Below, piece by piece: positions 7,928 through 16,475 of a DNA stretch of 64,000 nt (position 1 is the first letter of the stretch; every line of letters starts with the position of its first letter). A program made the translations under genes and the position numbers. The stretch comes from Streptosporangium album (GTDB lineage: Bacteria > Actinomycetota > Actinomycetes > Streptosporangiales > Streptosporangiaceae). The stretch is taken from NCBI RefSeq assembly GCF_014203795.1, contig NZ_JACHJU010000001.1, forward strand, positions 1,364,001 to 1,428,000, read 5' to 3'. The notes under the pieces are model-generated. The model worked only from the letters and a program-made list of their open reading frames with translations. It did not search any database and was not told where the DNA came from.

Positions 7928-8087
7928 GATGCTTCGGAGTCTGCCACACGCAGACAGCATTTGACACATCGATCTCAGGATCCGAGATGTACGGCCCGCC
8001 GGCACGACGGCGGGCCGCCCCTCCCGGCCGCCGACACGGGGGCGGATTCCCGCCCCGGGCCGGCGATCGGCGAGGAGAATGGCGGGC

Positions 8088-8741
8088 ATGAAGGCGACTT
8101 ATCTCGACCCGGCCATCGGGCAGTACCTCATCGCACACACCACCCCGCCCGACAACGTCCTCGACGCGCTCGCCCTGGAGACCCGCGAGGCCACCGGCGA
8201 GAGCGCGGGCATGCAGATCTCCCCCGACCAGGGGCGGTTCCTGACCATGATCACCCAGCTCGGCCGCGCGAGGAACGTGGTGGAGGTGGGCACCTTCACC
8301 GGCTACTCCTCCATCTGCATCGCCCGGGGACTGGCCCCCGGCGGCAGGCTGAGCTGCTTCGACGTCAGCGAGGAGTGGACGGCGATCGCCCGGCGCTACT
8401 GGGAGAAGGCGGGGGTCGCCGACCGCATCGAGTTGCGGGTCGGCCCCGCCGCCGAACGCCTGAAGGAACTCCCTCCCGAGCAGACCGTGGACCTGGCGTT
8501 CATCGACGCCGACAAGATCGGCTATCCCGTCTACTACGAGGCCTTGCTGCCCCGCCTCGCCCCGGGCGGCCTGATCCTCGTCGACAACACCCTGTGGAGC
8601 GGGCGCGTCGCCGACCCCACCGCCGGCGACGACAGCACCCGGGCCATCCGCGAGTTCAACGACATGGTCATGGCCGACGGCCGGGTGACCTCACTGATCC
8701 TGCCCATCGCCGACGGGCTCACCATGATTCGAAAGCACTGA
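8088..8741 (+). CDS. Class I SAM-dependent O-methyltransferase (catechol-type)
   Basis: 217 aa. It shows the O-methyltransferase family 3 pattern: VVEVGTFTGYSSICIARGL (SAM glycine loop), LSCFDVSEEWTAIARRYW, VDLAFIDADKIGYPVYYE with the metal-binding Asp, and GGLILVDNTLWSGRV. Such enzymes methylate catechol-like phenols or small acceptors using a divalent metal. The ATG at 8088 is preferred over that at 8079 because GAGGAG (8072-8077) is correctly spaced only for the former. A TTGACA at 7962-7967 is a possible -35 element on this strand, between the divergent cimA leader and this gene. Confidence 0.88.
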   Translation: MKATYLDPAIGQYLIAHTTPPDNVLDALALETREATGESAGMQISPDQGRFLTMITQLGRARNVVEVGTFTGYSSICIARGLAPGGRLSCFDVSEEWTAIARRYWEKAGVADRIELRVGPAAERLKELPPEQTVDLAFIDADKIGYPVYYEALLPRLAPGGLILVDNTLWSGRVADPTAGDDSTRAIREFNDMVMADGRVTSLILPIADGLTMIRKH

Positions 8742-8843
8742 CGAGAACTTCCCCGAACGCCGGGCGGGCGGGAATCTTTACGATTACTTTTAGTTGCGTG
8801 TCAAACACGTTGCGCCCACCCGCCTGGAGGGGATGACGGAGCC

Positions 8844-9323
8844 ATGCCCAAGACTCTGCACCGTCGCGAGGCGAAGCACATGTCAGATCGAGAAGAACTC
8901 GACCAGCGCTACCAGGACGAGTGTGACCGGTGGCCGGGCCGCAAGGTCGAGATCATCAACGGTCGGATCGTGGTGAGAGAGTCGGCCACCTTCGACCACG
9001 CCAAGGTCATCTACTGGCTCCTCCTCCAACTCATCCCCTCGATGACGGAACGGGAGTGGCTGCCGGTATGGGATCTCAAACTCTTCCTCGGCGTCCAGAA
9101 AGACCGCTACAAACCCGACCACGTCGTCAAGCCGAGAAACTGCGCCGCAGCGGATGTTCCGTTGTATCTGGTGATCGACGCGTTCAAGAACCAGGTGAGA
9201 TTGCTCAGCAGACCGAGCGAGACCGGCTACGCCCACGAGACCCTCGTGAAACTCGGTGACCCCCTCGATCTCCCGGCACCGTGGAATCTCACGATCGACA
9301 CCGGCAAGCTGATCGAGGAGTAG
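8844..9323 (+). CDS. Uma2/DUF820-type nuclease-fold protein with internal deletion, probably inactive
   Basis: 159 aa. The N-terminal half (KVEIINGRIVVRESATFDHAKVIYWLLLQL) and the C-terminal half (VPLYLVIDAFKNQVRLLS) follow Uma2 proteins, which have a PD-(D/E)xK nuclease fold and are abundant in actinobacteria. Between YKPDHVVKP and RNCAAADVPLYLVID the family normally has about 25-35 more residues holding the E-V-x-S and D-x-x-x-K catalytic segment; here they are missing and the frame is kept. I infer an in-frame deletion. Start ATG 8844; ATG 8880 is an alternative. Confidence 0.65.
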   Translation: MPKTLHRREAKHMSDREELDQRYQDECDRWPGRKVEIINGRIVVRESATFDHAKVIYWLLLQLIPSMTEREWLPVWDLKLFLGVQKDRYKPDHVVKPRNCAAADVPLYLVIDAFKNQVRLLSRPSETGYAHETLVKLGDPLDLPAPWNLTIDTGKLIEE

Positions 9324-9340
9324 GCCGTACGCACAGGGAG

Positions 9341-9364
9341 GCCCGGCCGGGTGGGAGGCCGGGC
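9341..9364. terminator. Hairpin between convergent Uma2-like gene and ilvE
   Basis: GCCCGGCC (9341-9348) pairs perfectly with GGCCGGGC (9357-9364) around an eight-base loop. It lies between two convergent stop codons and can act on both strands. Confidence 0.6.
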
Positions 9365-9380
9365 TTCCCTCATGTGCGGG

Positions 9381-10475
9381 TCAGCAGATCTTGTGGACCC
9401 AGCTGTGCGCGTCGGGGCGGGAACCATACTGGATGCCGACCAGCTCCTCGCGGATCCGGGCGGTGACGGGGCCCTGGCTGCCGTCGCCGACCGTCCAGGC
9501 GCGGTCGGCGCCCTTGACCGAGCCGACGGGGGTCACGACCGCCGCCGTGCCGCAGGCGAAGACCTCGGTGAGCTCGCCGGACTCGCAGCCCGCCTGCCAC
9601 TCCTCGATCGACAGGCGTCCCTCCTCGGCGGTCAGGCCCAGGTCGGAGGCGAGGGTGAGGATCGAGTCGCGGGTGATGCCGGGCAGGAGCGTGCCGGTGA
9701 GGGCCGGGGTGAGCAGGCGGTCGCCGTAGACGAAGAACAGGTTCATCCCGCCCATCTCCTCGACGTAGCGGTGCTCGCCCGCGTCGAGCCAGACCACCTG
9801 GTCGCAGCCCTGCTCGACGGCCTGGCGCTGGGCCACGAAGGCGGCCGCGTAGTTGCCGCCGCACTTGGCGAAGCCGGTGCCACCGGGCGCGGCCCGGGTG
9901 TATTCGGTGGACAGCCAGACCGAGACGGCGTTGCCCCCTCCGAAGTAGGCGGCCGCCGGGGAGGCGATCACCATGTAGCGGTAGTTCCTGGAGGGGTAGT
10001 TGACCCCCAGCGCGGGCTGCGTAGCGATCATGAAGGGGCGGAGATAGAGGCTGTGGCCCGGGGTGGTGGGGACCCACTCGCGATCGGTCTGGACGAGGAG
10101 CTCCAGCGACTCGACGAACGTCTCCTCAGGCAGCTCCGGCATGGCCATCCGCGCCGCCGACAGGTTGAAGCGGGCGGCGTTGGCGTACGGCCGGAAGGAC
10201 GCGATCGCGCCGCTCTCCTGGCGGTAGGCCTTCAGACCCTCGAAGAACTCCTGGGCGTAGTGGAAGACCGCGGTCGCCGGGTCCAGGGTCAGCGGGCCGT
10301 ACGGCATGAGCCGTGCGTCGCGCCAGCCCTCACCTTCGGTGTAGTCGATCGAGATCATGTGATCGGTGAAGGTCTGCCCGAATCCGGGGCTCGCCAATAC
10401 CTGCTCGCGCTCGGCTGCGGTGCGCGCGTGGTCGGAGAGCTGCACGTCGAAGCTGAGCTTCTGAGCGGTGGTCAT
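9381..10475 (-). CDS. ilvE: Branched-chain amino acid aminotransferase
   Basis: 364 aa, full length for the class IV PLP aminotransferases. Visible are YFEGLKAY-type FEGLKAYRQ, RPYANAARFNLSA, the PLP lysine in GTGFAKCGGNYAAAF, YVEEMGGMNLFFV and the late VFACGTAAVVTPVGS. It moves amino groups between glutamate and the 2-oxoacids of Leu, Ile and Val, the last step of all three pathways. ATG at 10475 follows AGAAGGA. It reads in the same direction as leuB but a strong terminator at 10588-10625 separates them, so it has its own promoter. Confidence 0.93.
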   Translation of the reverse strand: MTTAQKLSFDVQLSDHARTAAEREQVLASPGFGQTFTDHMISIDYTEGEGWRDARLMPYGPLTLDPATAVFHYAQEFFEGLKAYRQESGAIASFRPYANAARFNLSAARMAMPELPEETFVESLELLVQTDREWVPTTPGHSLYLRPFMIATQPALGVNYPSRNYRYMVIASPAAAYFGGGNAVSVWLSTEYTRAAPGGTGFAKCGGNYAAAFVAQRQAVEQGCDQVVWLDAGEHRYVEEMGGMNLFFVYGDRLLTPALTGTLLPGITRDSILTLASDLGLTAEEGRLSIEEWQAGCESGELTEVFACGTAAVVTPVGSVKGADRAWTVGDGSQGPVTARIREELVGIQYGSRPDAHSWVHKIC

Positions 10476-10511
10476 GACGGAGATCCTTCTCTTTGTGGCG
10501 GTCTGCCCTTG

Positions 10512-10531
10512 GGTCCATTCTGCAATGGACC
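10512..10531 (-). promoter_or_regulatory. Inverted repeat in the ilvE leader
   Basis: GGTCCATT (10512-10519), four bases, AATGGACC (10524-10531): a perfect 8-bp inverted repeat about 40 bases before the ilvE start. It could be an operator or a small RNA hairpin. No leader ORF rich in branched-chain codons was found here, unlike in front of cimA and ilvB. Confidence 0.4.
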
Positions 10532-10587
10532 GGGTAACGGGAAACTACTGCATTGATGTCGCATACCGGCAGTGCCGGGACAGACGA

Positions 10588-10625
10588 AGACGCGCCTGGC
10601 GGCTCGTGAGCCGCCAGGCGCGTCT
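10588..10625 (-). terminator. Strong terminator after leuB
   Basis: An 18-bp perfect stem (10588-10605 with 10608-10625; core GCGCCTGGCGGC) with almost no loop, lying 22 bases past the leuB stop. No T-run follows, but the stem is very stable. Confidence 0.8.
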
Positions 10626-10647
10626 GAGGTGAAAGAAGGCGGCTCTC

Positions 10648-11694
10648 TCAGCCGGCTACTCGGGCGGTGATGTCGTCGCCGATCTCGTGGGTGGTCCGCC
10701 CGGCCCAGCCGGCCAGCCGCTCGACCAGGTCCTCGGCCACCGCCTGCTCGACCCGGGCGGCCTCGCCGGACAGACCGAGGTGGTCCAGGAGCATGGCGAC
10801 GGACAGGATGGTCGCGGTCGGGTCGGCCTTGCCCTGGCCCGCGATGTCGGGGGCGCTGCCGTGGACGGGCTCGAACATGCTCGGCGCGGTGCGGTCGGGG
10901 TTGACGTTGCCGCTGGCCGCCAGGCCGATGCCCCCGGCGATGGCGGCGCCGATGTCGGTGAGGATGTCGCCGAACAGGTTGTCGGTGACGATCACGTCGA
11001 ACCGCTCCGGCTGGCTGACGAAGAACATCGAGGCCGCGTCGACGTGGCAGTAGTCGGTCTCGACGTCGGGATACTCCAGGCTGACCCGGTCGAATGTGCG
11101 GGCCCAGAGGTCACCGGCGTAGGCGAGCACGTTGGTCTTGTGGACCAGCGTCAGCTTCCTGCGCGTCCTGCCGAGCGCCTTGTCGAAGGCGTAGCGGACG
11201 ACCCGCTCGACGCCGAACGCGGTGTTCACCGACTCCTGGGTGGCGATCTCGTGCGGCGTGCCCCGGCGCAGCACGCCGCCGGCCCCGGCATACGGTCCCT
11301 CGGTGCCCTCGCGGACGACGATCATGTCGACGTCCTCGGGGCGGGCCTTGCCCAGCGGGGACTCGACCCCGGGGAAGAGCTTGACCGGGCGGAGATTGAC
11401 GTAGTGGTCGAGCTCGAAGCGGATCTTGAGCAGCAGGTCGCGCTCCAGGATGCCGGGGGGCACGCTGGGGTCGCCGATCGCGCCGAGCAGGATCGCGTCG
11501 TATCCCCGCAGCTCGTCCAGGACCGTCTCGGAAAGGATCTCACCGGTCTTGTGGTAGCGCTTGGCGCCAAGATCGTAAGTGGTGGTCTCCACCTTCGCGC
11601 CGACCGCTTCGAGGACCTTCAGACCCTCGGTGACGACCTCGACTCCGATCCCGTCTCCGGGGATGACTGCCAGGCGAATGTTACGCGCGTCCAT
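10648..11694 (-). CDS. leuB: 3-isopropylmalate dehydrogenase
   Basis: 348 aa, typical of the short actinobacterial LeuB. Motifs: [14 protein letters not shown] at the N-terminus, [12 protein letters not shown], the substrate-binding LRPVKLFPG and [17 protein letters not shown], and the metal/NAD site [30 protein letters not shown] and [19 protein letters not shown]. It oxidises and decarboxylates 3-isopropylmalate to 2-oxoisocaproate in leucine synthesis. ATG at 11694 has AAGGTG upstream. It diverges from the riboswitch-controlled NlpC/P60 gene. Confidence 0.95.
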   Translation of the reverse strand: MDARNIRLAVIPGDGIGVEVVTEGLKVLEAVGAKVETTTYDLGAKRYHKTGEILSETVLDELRGYDAILLGAIGDPSVPPGILERDLLLKIRFELDHYVNLRPVKLFPGVESPLGKARPEDVDMIVVREGTEGPYAGAGGVLRRGTPHEIATQESVNTAFGVERVVRYAFDKALGRTRRKLTLVHKTNVLAYAGDLWARTFDRVSLEYPDVETDYCHVDAASMFFVSQPERFDVIVTDNLFGDILTDIGAAIAGGIGLAASGNVNPDRTAPSMFEPVHGSAPDIAGQGKADPTATILSVAMLLDHLGLSGEAARVEQAVAEDLVERLAGWAGRTTHEIGDDITARVAG

Positions 11695-11799
11695 GCAGGC
11701 ACCTTACCGGCCCGTCTCGGTAATCGAACACTGATCTCACCCATCGGACGTTTCGCACCCCTGGACACCCCTGATCGTTTTGTCCAGTTTTGTGCAGTC

Positions 11800-11828
11800 T
11801 TGACCCTTTCGTGAAGTTTCGTTATGGT
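11800..11828 (+). promoter_or_regulatory. Housekeeping-type promoter of the riboswitch-NlpC/P60 unit
   Basis: TTGACC (11800-11805), a 17-base spacer and TATGGT (11823-11828) form a good primary-sigma promoter. Transcription would start near 11835, just at the 5' edge of the c-di-AMP riboswitch, which supports both calls. Confidence 0.7.
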
Positions 11829-11837
11829 CCTCTGCAT

Positions 11838-12052
11838 TCGAACCGATGCCTAATCCGTGCAGGCCGTTCCCCCTTTTCGGCCTGAGCGGAGCCGGGGAAC
11901 CACTTCCGGGATCCACGGCCGTCCAGGACGTTTCGCTCCGTCAGTCGGAGCCATGTCCCGGGCCGCCTGCACGGGATCCCTTGGGGCGAATCAGCGCTTC
12001 TCGCGCCGTAGGGCGGCCTCCACGCCCGAGCCCGACAGCTAACCCGGCCGGC
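11838..12052 (+). ncRNA. ydaO/yuaA-type c-di-AMP riboswitch
   Basis: The conserved blocks of this riboswitch occur in order: CCTAATCCGTGC (near 11849), GGGGAACCACTTCC (from 11894), TGGGGCGAATC (11982-11992), TAGGGCGGCCTCC and CCGAGCCCGACAGCTAACC (12026-12044). ydaO RNAs bind cyclic di-AMP and commonly shut off cell-wall hydrolase genes in actinobacteria. The downstream gene is exactly that, an NlpC/P60 hydrolase. The limits are approximate; no separate expression platform is obvious, so control of translation start or an upstream stem is possible. Confidence 0.92.
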
Positions 12053-12070
12053 CTTATGGAAGGAACCATC

Positions 12071-12727
12071 TTGTCCGGCAAGATCTATCCCCGCGTCCTG
12101 CCCCTGCTCGTCGCCGGCGCCGCCGTGCTCGCGACCCCCTCCCTCGCCCTGGCGGACACCCCCACCCCCTCTCCCACCCCCACTCCCCCCGCCGCCGAAG
12201 CCCCGGCTCCCACCTCCCCCACGCCCGCCGCCGAGGTCCCGACGCTCACCGGCCCCAAGCTGAAGGCGGCCCTCGCCGCCAAGGCTCCGGTACCCGCCTG
12301 GAAGAAGGCCGTGAAGTGGGCCATGTCCAAGCGCGGCACGCCGTACGTCTGGGGCGGCACCGGCAACGGCGGCTTCGACTGCTCCGGCCTGATGCTCCGC
12401 GCCTACGGTGCCGCCGGGATCAAGCTGCCCCGCGTGACCTACGACCAGTACGCGGAGTTCCACAAGAAGGTCGCCTGGAAGGACCTCAGGCCCGGTGACC
12501 TGATCTTCTTCCACGGCCTCGGCCATGTCGGCATGATCAGCAGGCCCGGCTACATGGTCCACGCCCCGCAGACCGGGGACGTGGTCAAGGAGGAGAAGCT
12601 CACCTCCTGGCGCCGCAGCAGCTTCGCCGGCGCCGTCCGCCCCGACCGCAAGGGTGTCAAGCTCTCCATCGAGCAGGCCAAGCTCGCCGCCGCCCCCGCT
12701 CCCACGATGCTCCAGGCCACCTCCTGA
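12071..12727 (+). CDS. Secreted NlpC/P60 peptidoglycan hydrolase
   Basis: The TTG at 12071 is chosen because GGAAGGA (12058-12064) is correctly spaced; the in-frame ATG at 12056 has no Shine-Dalgarno. This gives 218 aa: a signal peptide (SGKIYPRVLPLLVAGAAVLA...ALA), a Thr/Pro/Ala-rich linker, then the NlpC/P60 domain. The catalytic Cys is in GGFDCSGLMLRA, the His in GLGHVGMI and the third polar residue His in YMVHAPQTGD. It would cut stem peptides of peptidoglycan outside the cell. Control by the c-di-AMP riboswitch ties it to cell-wall or osmotic state. Confidence 0.9.
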   Translation: MSGKIYPRVLPLLVAGAAVLATPSLALADTPTPSPTPTPPAAEAPAPTSPTPAAEVPTLTGPKLKAALAAKAPVPAWKKAVKWAMSKRGTPYVWGGTGNGGFDCSGLMLRAYGAAGIKLPRVTYDQYAEFHKKVAWKDLRPGDLIFFHGLGHVGMISRPGYMVHAPQTGDVVKEEKLTSWRRSSFAGAVRPDRKGVKLSIEQAKLAAAPAPTMLQATS

Positions 12728-12734
12728 GCAGCTG

Positions 12735-12767
12735 AGGTGCCGCGGGCCGGCCCGGCCCGCGGCACCT
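12735..12767 (+). terminator. Terminator after the NlpC/P60 gene
   Basis: A long perfect stem, AGGTGCCGCGGGCCGG (12735-12750) with its complement at 12752-12767, closes over a tiny loop only seven bases past the stop codon. Confidence 0.8.
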
Positions 12768-12938
12768 GCCCCGGCCCTGGCGCCGGCGCCAGGGTGTCCT
12801 GGCGTCTCATCCCCCTCTCGTCGGGCCCTTCTCCCCGGGACGCGCTGTCGGCCGGTCGCGATAGCTTTTCCGCCTGTCCACGGTCGCGACGGCCGCCGGC
12901 CACGGCGGGCGGACCGGCACACGAGGGGAAGGGTGATC

Positions 12939-13982
12939 ATGGTCAGTGCGGAGACCCCACCGATCAGGGGCGAGGAGGACTCGCTCGCGGCCACGGCGCG
13001 GACGGCCGATGAGTCGTCGTTCACCGAACTCGTCGAACACCACCGGCATGAGCTGCGGGTGCACTGCTACCGGATGCTCGGCTCGTTCGAGGAGTCGGAG
13101 GATCTGGTGCAGGAGACGTTCCTGCGCGCGTGGCGCGGACGGGAGGGCTTTCAGGGCCGATCCACGTTCCGCGCGTGGCTGTACCGGATCGCGACGAACG
13201 CCTGTCTCGACTTCCTCGACCGCTTCCCCCGCCACCCGCGACCGCGCCAGGAGCCGATGATGGCCGATCCGGCCATGGCCGTGCCCCCGGCCGAGGTCTC
13301 GTGGCTGCAGCCCTACCCCGACCGGCTGCTGGATCCGATCACCCCGGACGACGCAGGACCGGCCACCGCGCTGATCGCCAAGGAGACGATCGAGCTGGCG
13401 TTCCTGGCCGCCATCCAGCATCTGCCGCCCAGGCAGCGGGCGGTGCTGATCCTGCGCGACGTGCTCGGCTGGTCGGCACCGGAGACCGCGGCGCTGCTGG
13501 AGGTGAGCGTCGCCTCGGTCAAGAGCACGCTGCAGCGGGCCCGGCCGGTGATGAGGGAGCACCTGCCCCCGCGCCGGCTGGAGTGGGCGCCGTCGGCCGA
13601 CCCCAGCGGTGCCGAACGCGCGCTGCTTCAGCGCTACATCGACGCCGTCGAGCAGGCCGATCCCTCCATCCTGGCCGCGCTGCTCCGCGAGGACGCCTGG
13701 CAGACGATGCCGCCGGCGCCGATCTGGCTGGCAGGGCGCGAGGCGATCGTCGCGGCCTGGACACCCGCCATGATCGGTCCAGAGGCATGGGGCGACTGGC
13801 GGCTCCTGCCCACTTGGGCGAACCGGCAGCCTGCGGCCGCGGCCTACCTCCGGCGGCCGGGAGAGCCCGCCTACCTGCCTTCCTGGCTCGCGGTTCTGCG
13901 GGTCGAGGGCGACCTGGTGGCGGAGATCACGACCTACGGTCACGGGCTGTTCCCGGCGTTCGGCCTGCCGCCCGCGCTGTGA
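12939..13982 (+). CDS. ECF-type RNA polymerase sigma factor with C-terminal SnoaL/NTF2-like domain
   Basis: 347 aa. Region 2 reads FTELVEHHRHELRVHCYRML and EDLVQETFLRAWRG...FRAWLYRIATNACLDFLDR; region 4 is ELAFLAAIQHLPPRQRAVLILRDVLGW with the helix-turn-helix SAPETAALLEVSVASVKSTLQRAR. The last 130 residues (RYIDAVEQADPSILAALLREDAWQTMPP...) form a SnoaL-like pocket, as in ECF sigmas that carry their own sensor domain instead of a separate anti-sigma. Indeed no anti-sigma gene lies next to it. ATG at 12939 follows AGGGGAAGGG. Target promoters unknown. Confidence 0.88.
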   Translation: MVSAETPPIRGEEDSLAATARTADESSFTELVEHHRHELRVHCYRMLGSFEESEDLVQETFLRAWRGREGFQGRSTFRAWLYRIATNACLDFLDRFPRHPRPRQEPMMADPAMAVPPAEVSWLQPYPDRLLDPITPDDAGPATALIAKETIELAFLAAIQHLPPRQRAVLILRDVLGWSAPETAALLEVSVASVKSTLQRARPVMREHLPPRRLEWAPSADPSGAERALLQRYIDAVEQADPSILAALLREDAWQTMPPAPIWLAGREAIVAAWTPAMIGPEAWGDWRLLPTWANRQPAAAAYLRRPGEPAYLPSWLAVLRVEGDLVAEITTYGHGLFPAFGLPPAL

Positions 13983-14152
13983 CGGACGGCGGCGATTCCT
14001 TTCCCGCGGCTCCGCCGTCTCAATGGTGAGCACCTGACGGGCTGCGACGGCGCGACGGACACGTCCGGCGCTCCCGCGGCCCGGTGCTCCGACCATCGAG
14101 GAGCCGTCCGGGCCGCGCCGCCCGGCGATCCGCCTTCGGGAAGGAAACCCCT

Positions 14153-15286
14153 GTGAGCGATCTGCAGAAGCACGTCCAGGAAGCCGTTGACCAGCTGGTC
14201 GAGTCCGGAGCCGAGAGGGGCGTGCAGGTCGCCGTGTACCGGCACGGTGAGCTGGCCGTCGACGCCGTGGCGGGCGTGGCCGACCCGGGGACCGGGCGTC
14301 CGGTCACCTCCGGCACCCCGTTCTACAGCACCTCGACCGGCAAGGGGGTGACCGCGACCGTGGTGCACGTGCTCGCCGAGCGCGGCGCCCTGAGCTACGA
14401 CACCCCGATCGCCGAGCTGTGGCCGGAGTTCGGCGCCCACGGCAAGGAGGCCGCGACCGTGCGGCACGCCCTGACCCACTCGACCGGCGTGCCGGGCCTG
14501 CCCGTCGACGTCACGCCGGAGGACTTCCGCGACTGGGACCGGATGTGCGCGCTGATCGCCGACGCCGCCCCCTGGTGGGAGCCGGGCACCAGAACCGGCT
14601 ACCACGCGCAGACGTTCGGGTGGATCATCGGTGAGATCGTCCGCCGGGCCACCGGCAGGCCCATCTCGCAGATCCTCCGCGAGGAGGTGGCCGGCCCCCT
14701 GGGGGTCGCCGACGAGCTCTTCTTCGGCGTCCCGGAATCCGAACTGGGCAGACTGGCCCGGCTGGAGGACGCGCCGAGCGACGTCGAGATGTCCCCCGAG
14801 ATGCTCGCGGAGATCCCCTTCTTCAGGGTCGTCCACGGTTACACGGCTGGTCCCCTGGCGGTGCTTCCCGACGCGGCCTTCGGCAACCGGGCGGACATGC
14901 TCACCACCGACATCCCGGCGGGAGGCACCATGTCCGCCCGTGCCGTGGCCCGGATGTACGCCGCGCTGCTGGGCGAGGTGGACGGCGTGCGGCTGGTCTC
15001 CCCGGAACGGCTGCGCGAGATCACCGCCGTGGCGGTCACCGGTGTCGACGAGCTCTTCGGGGGCCCGGTCACCCGGGCGTTGGGATACGACGTCAGCCTC
15101 CCCTGGCCGACCGCGGAGCACTCTCCGGCCGGATTCGGGATGTCGGGCAGTGGCGGAACCGCCGCATACGCCGACACCGCGACCGGGACGACCTTCGCGC
15201 TGACCAAGAACATCTCCTCCGCCGGTGACTTCAGCACCGTCGAACGGATCGGCGGGATCGTCGCGGAGGCGGTCTCCGGCGGCTGA
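14153..15286 (+). CDS. Serine hydrolase of the beta-lactamase/EstB family
   Basis: 377 aa from a GTG at 14153 with GGAAGGA upstream. The S-x-x-K active-site motif is in FYSTSTGKGVTATVV near residue 62-65, the Tyr motif is GYHAQTFGWIIGEIVRR near 150, and a late SGSGGTAAYAD stands where class C enzymes have K-T-G. No signal peptide is seen, so it is probably a cytoplasmic esterase or peptidase rather than an antibiotic resistance enzyme. Stands alone, between the sigma gene and an XRE regulator, and ends in a strong terminator. Confidence 0.87.
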   Translation: MSDLQKHVQEAVDQLVESGAERGVQVAVYRHGELAVDAVAGVADPGTGRPVTSGTPFYSTSTGKGVTATVVHVLAERGALSYDTPIAELWPEFGAHGKEAATVRHALTHSTGVPGLPVDVTPEDFRDWDRMCALIADAAPWWEPGTRTGYHAQTFGWIIGEIVRRATGRPISQILREEVAGPLGVADELFFGVPESELGRLARLEDAPSDVEMSPEMLAEIPFFRVVHGYTAGPLAVLPDAAFGNRADMLTTDIPAGGTMSARAVARMYAALLGEVDGVRLVSPERLREITAVAVTGVDELFGGPVTRALGYDVSLPWPTAEHSPAGFGMSGSGGTAAYADTATGTTFALTKNISSAGDFSTVERIGGIVAEAVSGG

Positions 15287-15289
15287 CCG

Positions 15290-15331
15290 GCGGCGGCATG
15301 GCGCGGGCCCGGGTCCGCGCCATGCCGCCGG
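15290..15331 (+). terminator. Terminator after the serine hydrolase gene
   Basis: A 17-bp perfect stem (15290-15306 with 15315-15331; core GGCGGCATGGCGCGG) and an eight-base loop directly behind the stop codon. Confidence 0.8.
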
Positions 15332-15497
15332 TCCCGTCATGGATGCGTCGCGGACCGTGGTGGAAAGGCCTCGGAGGCGGGTCGTTGCGTCACGCCGCCA
15401 GTCGATATGGCGCAATGATTCGCAACATACTGAGATATTTCACAACTTCGGGCGTACTGTCGCAGCCAACACCCTCCGACAGCGACGGAGTGGCTCG

Positions 15498-16349
15498 ATG
15501 GCAACCTCCACACGCATCGACGAGGCAAAAGGCATCCTCGCGGCGCGCCTGCGCGCGCTCCGCTCGGACGCCGGCCTGACCGGGCGGGCACTGGCCGCGC
15601 GGACCGGCATGGACCACACGAAGATATCCAAGATCGAGAACGCCGTTCAGATGCCGAACCAGACCGACATCCGGGCGTGGTGCAAGGCGTGCAGCGCCGA
15701 TGAGCAGGTGGTCGACCTGATCGCGGCGGCCCAGAACATCGACGCCATGTACACGGAGTGGCGACGTCTGGAGGAGACGGGACTCGGGCGCGTGCAGCGT
15801 TCGTTCCAGCCCCTGTACGAGAAGACCCGCCGGTTCCGCGTGTGGCAGCACTCCGCGATCCCCGGCCTGCTCCAGACCTCCGGGTACGCGCGGGGACATC
15901 TACGGACCGTCATCGACTTCCGGAACATCCCGGACGACATCGACGCCGCGGTGGCCGCGCGGCTACGGCAGCAGGGCGTGCTGCGCGACGGCACCAAGCG
16001 GTTCGCGTTCATCGTCGGTGAGCAGGCGCTCCGCACACCGCTGGTCGGGCCGGCGGAGATGGCCGCCCAGCTGGACCGGCTCACCGAACTGACGGACGGC
16101 GTCGCGAACCTGTCATTCGGCATCATTCCGGCAAGGGCGAAGCCGTCGATGATGCCGCCGGAGAACTTCTGGATCTACGATGCCGCCCGGGTGCGCGTCG
16201 ACACGGTGCCCGGCCAGATCCAGCACAAGGCGCCTTCGGACGTCGCCGTATACGAGAAGGCGTTCGAGGCGCTGCACACCGTCGCGGTGTACGGCCAGGC
16301 CGCCCGCGAGGTGCTGCGGACCGTGACGGGCGAGTTTCGCGCAACATAA
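15498..16349 (+). CDS. XRE-family regulator with DUF5753 ligand domain
   Basis: 283 aa. An N-terminal helix-turn-helix (LRALRSDAGLTGRALAARTG, then HTKISKIENAVQMP) is followed by the DUF5753 domain (ETRRFRVWQHSAIPGLLQTSGYAR-like YEKTRRFRVWQHSAIPGLLQ; IVGEQALRTPLVG; FWIYDAARVRVDTV). Actinobacteria encode many such proteins, usually beside a small partner gene, several linked to development or antibiotic control. The ATG at 15498 follows GACGGAG. The repeated GCAACAT sequences before (about 15421) and after the gene (16340-16365, with the arm pair GCAAC/GTTGC) may be its own operators. Confidence 0.85.
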   Translation: MATSTRIDEAKGILAARLRALRSDAGLTGRALAARTGMDHTKISKIENAVQMPNQTDIRAWCKACSADEQVVDLIAAAQNIDAMYTEWRRLEETGLGRVQRSFQPLYEKTRRFRVWQHSAIPGLLQTSGYARGHLRTVIDFRNIPDDIDAAVAARLRQQGVLRDGTKRFAFIVGEQALRTPLVGPAEMAAQLDRLTELTDGVANLSFGIIPARAKPSMMPPENFWIYDAARVRVDTVPGQIQHKAPSDVAVYEKAFEALHTVAVYGQAAREVLRTVTGEFRAT

Positions 16350-16475
16350 CGCAACATCGTTGCTGCGGGCACACCGGCTATCTAACGTCGCTAGTGTGCC
16401 CTCGCTCCCCTTTTCCCTGACGGATCCGTCCCAGGACGGGATCACCCGAGACGGCCCACCGGATCCCGGTCCCCC

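Noticed and set aside
6212-8836. Open frame of 874 codons running through cimA antisense and the methyltransferase gene
   Set aside because: No motifs; it crosses two genes and the attenuator.
11846-12056. N-terminal extension of the NlpC/P60 frame up to 11846
   Set aside because: This stretch is the c-di-AMP riboswitch, and the signal peptide with its ribosome site begins at 12071.
14153-15286. Beta-lactamase resistance gene
   Set aside because: No signal peptide and a poor third motif; an esterase-like serine hydrolase is more likely.
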